The notes beneath the pieces were generated by a model. The model made no database searches. It saw only the letters and a program-made list of their open reading frames with translations, and was not told where the DNA came from. A stretch of DNA of 64,000 bases from Utricularia gibba (Eukaryota; Streptophyta; Magnoliopsida; Lamiales; Lentibulariaceae), in NCBI GenBank assembly GCA_002189035.1, contig CM007989.1:5673001-5737000 (forward strand). Direction: 5' to 3'. This document shows, one piece after another, positions 60,030 through 64,000 of this stretch. The position numbers and the translations under genes were made by a program. Each line of letters begins with the position of its first letter. The first letter of the stretch is position 1.

Positions 60030-60786
60030 TCTTACAAAAGCGCATTAGTAAAATTCAAGAATGGATTGCACTAGTTTCACTATAATAGAGACTATTTCAG
60101 TATTTGGAGTCTCACCTTCATCTCCAGAATTATCAGTACGTGAGGAAGAGTTATTGGAAGAAGGCATGGATGCATTGTGTTTGAGAATGAATCACATGCA
60201 ATAGTTGCAGAAACTCACATGCAATTGTCATTAAAAAGAAAATACAACTAATAAAGCATATAGAATTGATGCAGAAAAGCACTTGGAATTGATGCAAAAA
60301 AGCATAGGGAATTGATGTAGAAAAGTAAATGGAATTGTTACATAAAATCAAATTCAGTCAGATATCCACATGAAATGGTTCAACTTTAAAGAAATCGATG
60401 TTCTTACTACATTTCAAATTCACCTGCTAATATTAAAAGAAAACTATTTTAGATTAGCACTCTTATATGCTCTAATAAATGCCAATCTCTCTTCATTACT
60501 TGTCATACTCATAAAATCTTCATGATAAACAGCTTTACCAAACGTCAATGTAACAATTCCAAACACACTTGGAACCTCTCATGCCACACTCCGATCGATG
60601 TACAATAAGGTGCTCATGGAGGGACCTTGCCGTTTCCAATATTCCATGCTGAATCAGCTGTTGCAGTCACAAGTATAAAGATAACACTTTGCAAGTCAAA
60701 ATAAATAGGTGGAGTGGTTTTCAATTCTTTGCATCCTGGCATCTCCTAGAAAATACAAAATAATTGAGTCATAATGCGTTTATCAT

Positions 60787-61149
60787 TTATACATAAGTGC
60801 AAATACAACAAAAAATCACCTTTATTATTCTTGACCACCATTCATCTGTTCCGGTTATGATTCTCAAGTTATCATCCCAACCACTTCTAGTTGTTTTTTG
60901 AAACCTAATCCATATAGACCAATCTTTTTTCATTGTATTGAATTTATTGTTCAATTGTTTCATCACATAATGACAACACGTCCTTTCATTAAATTCTTTC
61001 AAAATCCCATGCCACCCTTGAGAATTGAAACATGTTCCAAGCATGATGTTTGCATAAACTTGATATGCACAAGCTTCCAAAAATATATGAGTAGCATTTT
61101 TGTCCCAAGCAGCATTGGAGATAGGCAAAGATGGTCCTTGTTTATCCAT
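60787..61149 (-). pseudogene. Harbinger ORF1: Myb/SANT-like protein, first exon open
   Basis: Minus-strand frame from 61,149: NAAWDKNATHIFLEACAYQV, FNSQGWHGILKEFNERT, KQLNNKFNTMKKDWSIW, GWDDNLRIITGTDEWWSRII. This is the Myb/SANT-like domain typical of plant Harbinger ORF1 (pattern W...F.EAC...GW..I...F...T...QL.NK.D..KKDW..W). The next coding piece lies leftward, around 60,745-60,480 (MPGCKELKTTPPIYFD-like), with stops. It is on the same strand and upstream of the transposase. Confidence 0.8.
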
Positions 61150-62177
61150 GTATTCTACATTTTCAAAAATGATTAATATATCATTTAACTATAAACATCT
61201 AATACTATTTCAAATAAACTTTTAATAACAAAAGATAAAATAACAAAATTGTGCATATAAAAATTAAATTTCTTGCATCTAGTATATACCAAAATAAAAA
61301 CAGATCTAGGAAATCTTTCTTACCCTACAAATGGTTGCATTCCATACACAATAATCACAAAAATATAGAAGATTTCAATGAATGCATATAATAGAACAAG
61401 CCAATAGTATCATTAAATCACATATAGACAAGGAAAGCATAAAGATCACAACTTTTTAGGCAGCTAATTACCCAAAAGATTAAATTGTAGCAGCAAAAGC
61501 AACGTCACATAGCACCAAGAAAAATATAAAGATTTGTAAAAAAAAAAAAAAAAAATCCACCCTTGGATCAATTGCTCCCAACATTAAAAAAAATATCGGA
61601 AATAGAAAAGAACAGGCTCAAGATTCTGAATTTAGAAGAAGATAAACCTAATGAAACACAAGTATAGGCTTTGACCTAGAACAACAACAAAAAAACCCCC
61701 TCTTGTGATGTAAAGGTAAAAACAAAGGAATTAGATATTGTGCTTTAATACAAAACTCTCATAAATAACATTTAACAATGACAATAAATCAATTTGATAT
61801 TATGTTCTAATACAAAACTTAAACCCTAAAATCATTCTCAAATCACAAATGATACTAAATTTCGTATATAATTAAAAACATATTTCAAGCAAGTTTTACA
61901 TTTGAATAAACACCCGTTTTATATAGTTAAATATCACCTTCATAACCTTTCAAAAAAATCTAAACCATAAACTCATCACAAACCTCCACCAAAAAGTCGC
62001 AGAACAAATGTCCCGATGAAGGAAAATTTCTATCATTGTATATTTCAATGTGAGTGCATAGAAGTAATTTTACAGGATTTTTTTTATTTAAGTTACAATT
62101 AAGTAACTATATATCTACTTTTAAAATACTACTTATAAGTTACAAAAACACTCATTTAATAAGTTTACTATTTACAA

Positions 62178-62215
62178 TTTGATTAAGTTATTTATAAGTT
62201 ATACAAAACACCCCC
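62178..62215 (-). repeat. Right terminal inverted repeat of Harbinger element
   Basis: Read on the minus strand: GGGGGTGTTTTGTATAACTT then ATAAATAACTTAATC. It pairs with the left end at 58,606, with a few mismatches. Confidence 0.8.
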
Positions 62216-62419
62216 ATTGTTTTCTACAATTTTTGAGTGAAAGTACACGAAAAAACAGAAAAAATATATATATACGAATATAATAATAATATTTTTCTAA
62301 AAAAATATAATAGTTATTAATATAACTCCTAATTGGATAATATAATCATAATTTAACACTTAATTATATGCAATAAATTTATAGAAAATGACAATATAAT
62401 AAAATTTATATATGACAAC

Positions 62420-62820
62420 AACTTTGTACATTATGGAACTCCCAAGCTACTAATCCATGATCAAGAAATTCATTTTTACAACCATAGCTTAAGGAGTGTC
62501 TTGAAGCAATTCAATAATCGGTACAACCCTTCAACAGCATATCATCCGCAAACCAATAGTAAAATTGATTTTTTGAATGGGGAAGTCAAAAAAATTGTTG
62601 AAAAAGTTGTGATTCCAAGAGGAAAGAACTAGAGCCTAAGATCAAGAAATGCAACTTTGGCTATGGAGATAGCATACAAGACCCTAATTGAAAAATCATT
62701 ATTTCAATTAGTCTCTAGGAAACATTGTAAACTATCCACAGCACTTGAGCATAAGGCTTGGTGGGCAGTAAAGAGGTTAAATCTAGATAGTAAACTTAGT
62801 GCAAGCCATTTTTAAACTAG
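62420..62820 (+). pseudogene. Ty3/gypsy (Athila-like) integrase scrap, plus strand
   Basis: Plus-strand blocks: YGTPKLLIHDQEIHFYNHS, NPSTAYHPQTNSKIDFLNGE, VKKIVEKVVIPRGKN, MEIAYKTLI and LSTALEHKAWWAVKRLNLD (62,430-62,790). The order matches the integrase core and downstream GxxY-type region of Athila/Tat elements. Stops and frame breaks are present, and no LTR was fixed. Confidence 0.75.
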
Positions 62821-64000
62821 AGGAATTGTTGAACAATGCATATAAAAGTTCAAAGTTATACATAGCTAAGACTATTATTTGGAATGTTTACACATTACTT
62901 GAAGGAACTTCACTATTGACTCTTTATAATATGAATCCTTCTTATGTAGAGTTAGTTCATGAGTTTGTATCCACTTTTATGTATAAAATACTTAATTTTT
63001 TGCTTATACCCAAGATTATTAAATTTAGATTATTGGGAAGTGATTTTGCGTTTAAATTGGTTGTTTTAAATCCTTGAAGGCACTTCTCGAGATAAAACTT
63101 ATCATGCACCTATGAGTGATGAAGTACTTTTCATACAAGCACTCTATAGGTTATGTATTCAAAGTCAACATATGGTTATCCTTGCTTCTACTCATGAAAC
63201 TCCTAAACTATTCTATTTTTCTTAATGTTGTTATAGCATAATGTGAATCCAGTGGCTCCAAGAGATGGATGTGGTATTGAAATTGTCCTCCAAGATGCTT
63301 TGATTCATTTTCTTAACATCCATAAAATTTGTGTGTTTTCTAGCTAAATTGCATGTTTTAGTGTTAGTTCTTAACGCTTTAGTAATGTTACTAACAGTTG
63401 TATTTTTATGCACGAAAGGGGATTAAATCATTGATTTAGTCTACCTTAGTTTTTTATATTTTCTAAGTATTAAGAGTAAATATTCACAAATTCTCTCGTC
63501 AATTTCTAAAAATAACCATTGCATGCAACATAAATCGGAAGGAAATGGAACAGAATTGAACAAGGAAAAAGTGTGTTGAGGGGGTGGGGACGAGCTAATT
63601 TCTTTGTGCACAAAAGTCACACAAGAAGTTGAAAAGCTTACCCTTAGTTATTTTGGCACAACCCCCCAACAACGTTCTTTTGGAAAAACTGAAACGATTT
63701 TAGAGGAGATACAAAGAGAAGAATGTAGGAGGAACAATCCAGAAGGAAGAAACTAAAAAAAGCATTTTCATTCAAACCAAAGAATAAGGAAATCGCTTTC
63801 ACATAGATGCTACTCCTAGTTAAGAAAAATATTGTTGGAACATGACTTACCCGTTCACATTTCTCTGCATTTTAACTCATGGTTTATGCTTGTTATGCTG
63901 CTTTGAAATAGTAGCTACTAACTTGTTTCTATTTTCACTCAATGAAGCTACAATTTTTTTATTTTAAAATCAGTGGCTAAGTTTAGAGTGACCAGGGAAA
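62821..64000. other. Right-edge DNA, probably gypsy 3' region and LTR
   Basis: ATTAAATCATTGATTTAG at about 63,424 resembles the CTAAATCAAAGGATTTAG phrase of the TGATRA solo LTRs, so a related LTR may start here and run to or past the edge. Frames such as 62,799-63,077 match nothing I know. Confidence 0.3.

Larger units (their letters stand above)
58606..62215 (-). mobile_element. Complete (dead) PIF/Harbinger element with TIRs and ATT duplication
   Basis: Left terminus GAGGTTGTTTTACATTACTT (58,606 onward) and right terminus, read on the minus strand from 62,215, GGGGGTGTTTTGTATAACTT are matching imperfect inverted repeats of about 35 bp. Both are flanked by ATT (58,603-58,605 and 62,216-62,218). 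The 3,610-bp body holds a transposase (60,029 to about 59,090) and a Myb/SANT ORF1 (61,149 to about 60,480), both on minus. Both are broken. Confidence 0.85.

Noticed and set aside
1-64000. CRISPR arrays, bacterial operons, riboswitches, tRNA or rRNA genes
   Set aside because: No regularly spaced identical repeats, no convincing tRNA A/B box pairs and no rRNA sequence were seen. The window is plant nuclear DNA.

Overview
This is nuclear DNA from a flowering plant, AT-rich and heavily loaded with transposable elements. The host genes are plant-specific families with short GT-AG introns: an EMSY-LIKE reader, a LysM receptor-like pseudokinase of the LYR3 type, a clade PP2C phosphatase and a GOLDEN2-LIKE (GLK) transcription factor. 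Plant Ty1/copia and Ty3/gypsy elements, solo LTRs, PIF/Harbinger and Mutator-like DNA transposons and one mitochondrial cox1 insert fill most of the rest. The sequence alone does not name the species. I worked out the exon structures by hand from reading-frame continuity, splice sites and remembered family sequences; no alignment was run.

Layout: 0.6-0.8 kb (-) first coding exon of a conserved coiled-coil plant protein that runs off the left edge. 4.0-6.1 kb (-) EMSY-LIKE gene, 7 exons, with a probable 1-base frameshift. 6.1-18.9 kb AT-rich desert with several tandem repeats, a cox1 NUMT at 10.7 kb and an unidentified ORF remnant at 11.0-11.6 kb. 19.0-21.0 kb (-) LYR3-type LysM receptor, 2 exons, intact. 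22.9-30.4 kb large PIF/Harbinger element. 31.9-34.9 kb decayed gypsy pol (+) split by a solo LTR. 35.3-39.2 kb decayed copia element (-). 39.8-41.3 kb (-) PP2C, 5 exons, intact. 43.1-45.0 kb MULE (-) and Harbinger (+) transposase fragments. 45.7-46.9 kb (+) compact GLK gene, 4 exons, intact. 48.3-52.3 kb inverted, deleted second copy of the large Harbinger element. 53.8-58.6 kb gypsy gag-protease remnant (-) with a solo LTR inside a gag codon. 58.6-62.2 kb complete but dead Harbinger element with matching TIRs. 62.4-62.8 kb gypsy integrase scrap (+).

The most unusual item is the Harbinger family at 22.9-30.4 and 48.3-52.3 kb. Besides a DDE transposase and a Myb/SANT ORF1 it carries a third, chimeric gene in which a retroelement-associated domain (resembling the 'putative gypsy-type transposase' family) precedes a full HAD/FCP1-like phosphatase domain. 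Both copies hold this cargo in the same position relative to the transposase, and both are packed with the octamer AGCACCGC/GCGGTGCT. One family of solo LTRs (TGATRA...TYATCA) landed three times in or near these elements, each with a recognisable 5-bp target duplication.

The host genes look unrelated in pathway: chromatin reading, chitin or lipochitooligosaccharide perception, phosphatase signalling and chloroplast development. Nothing suggests a cluster.
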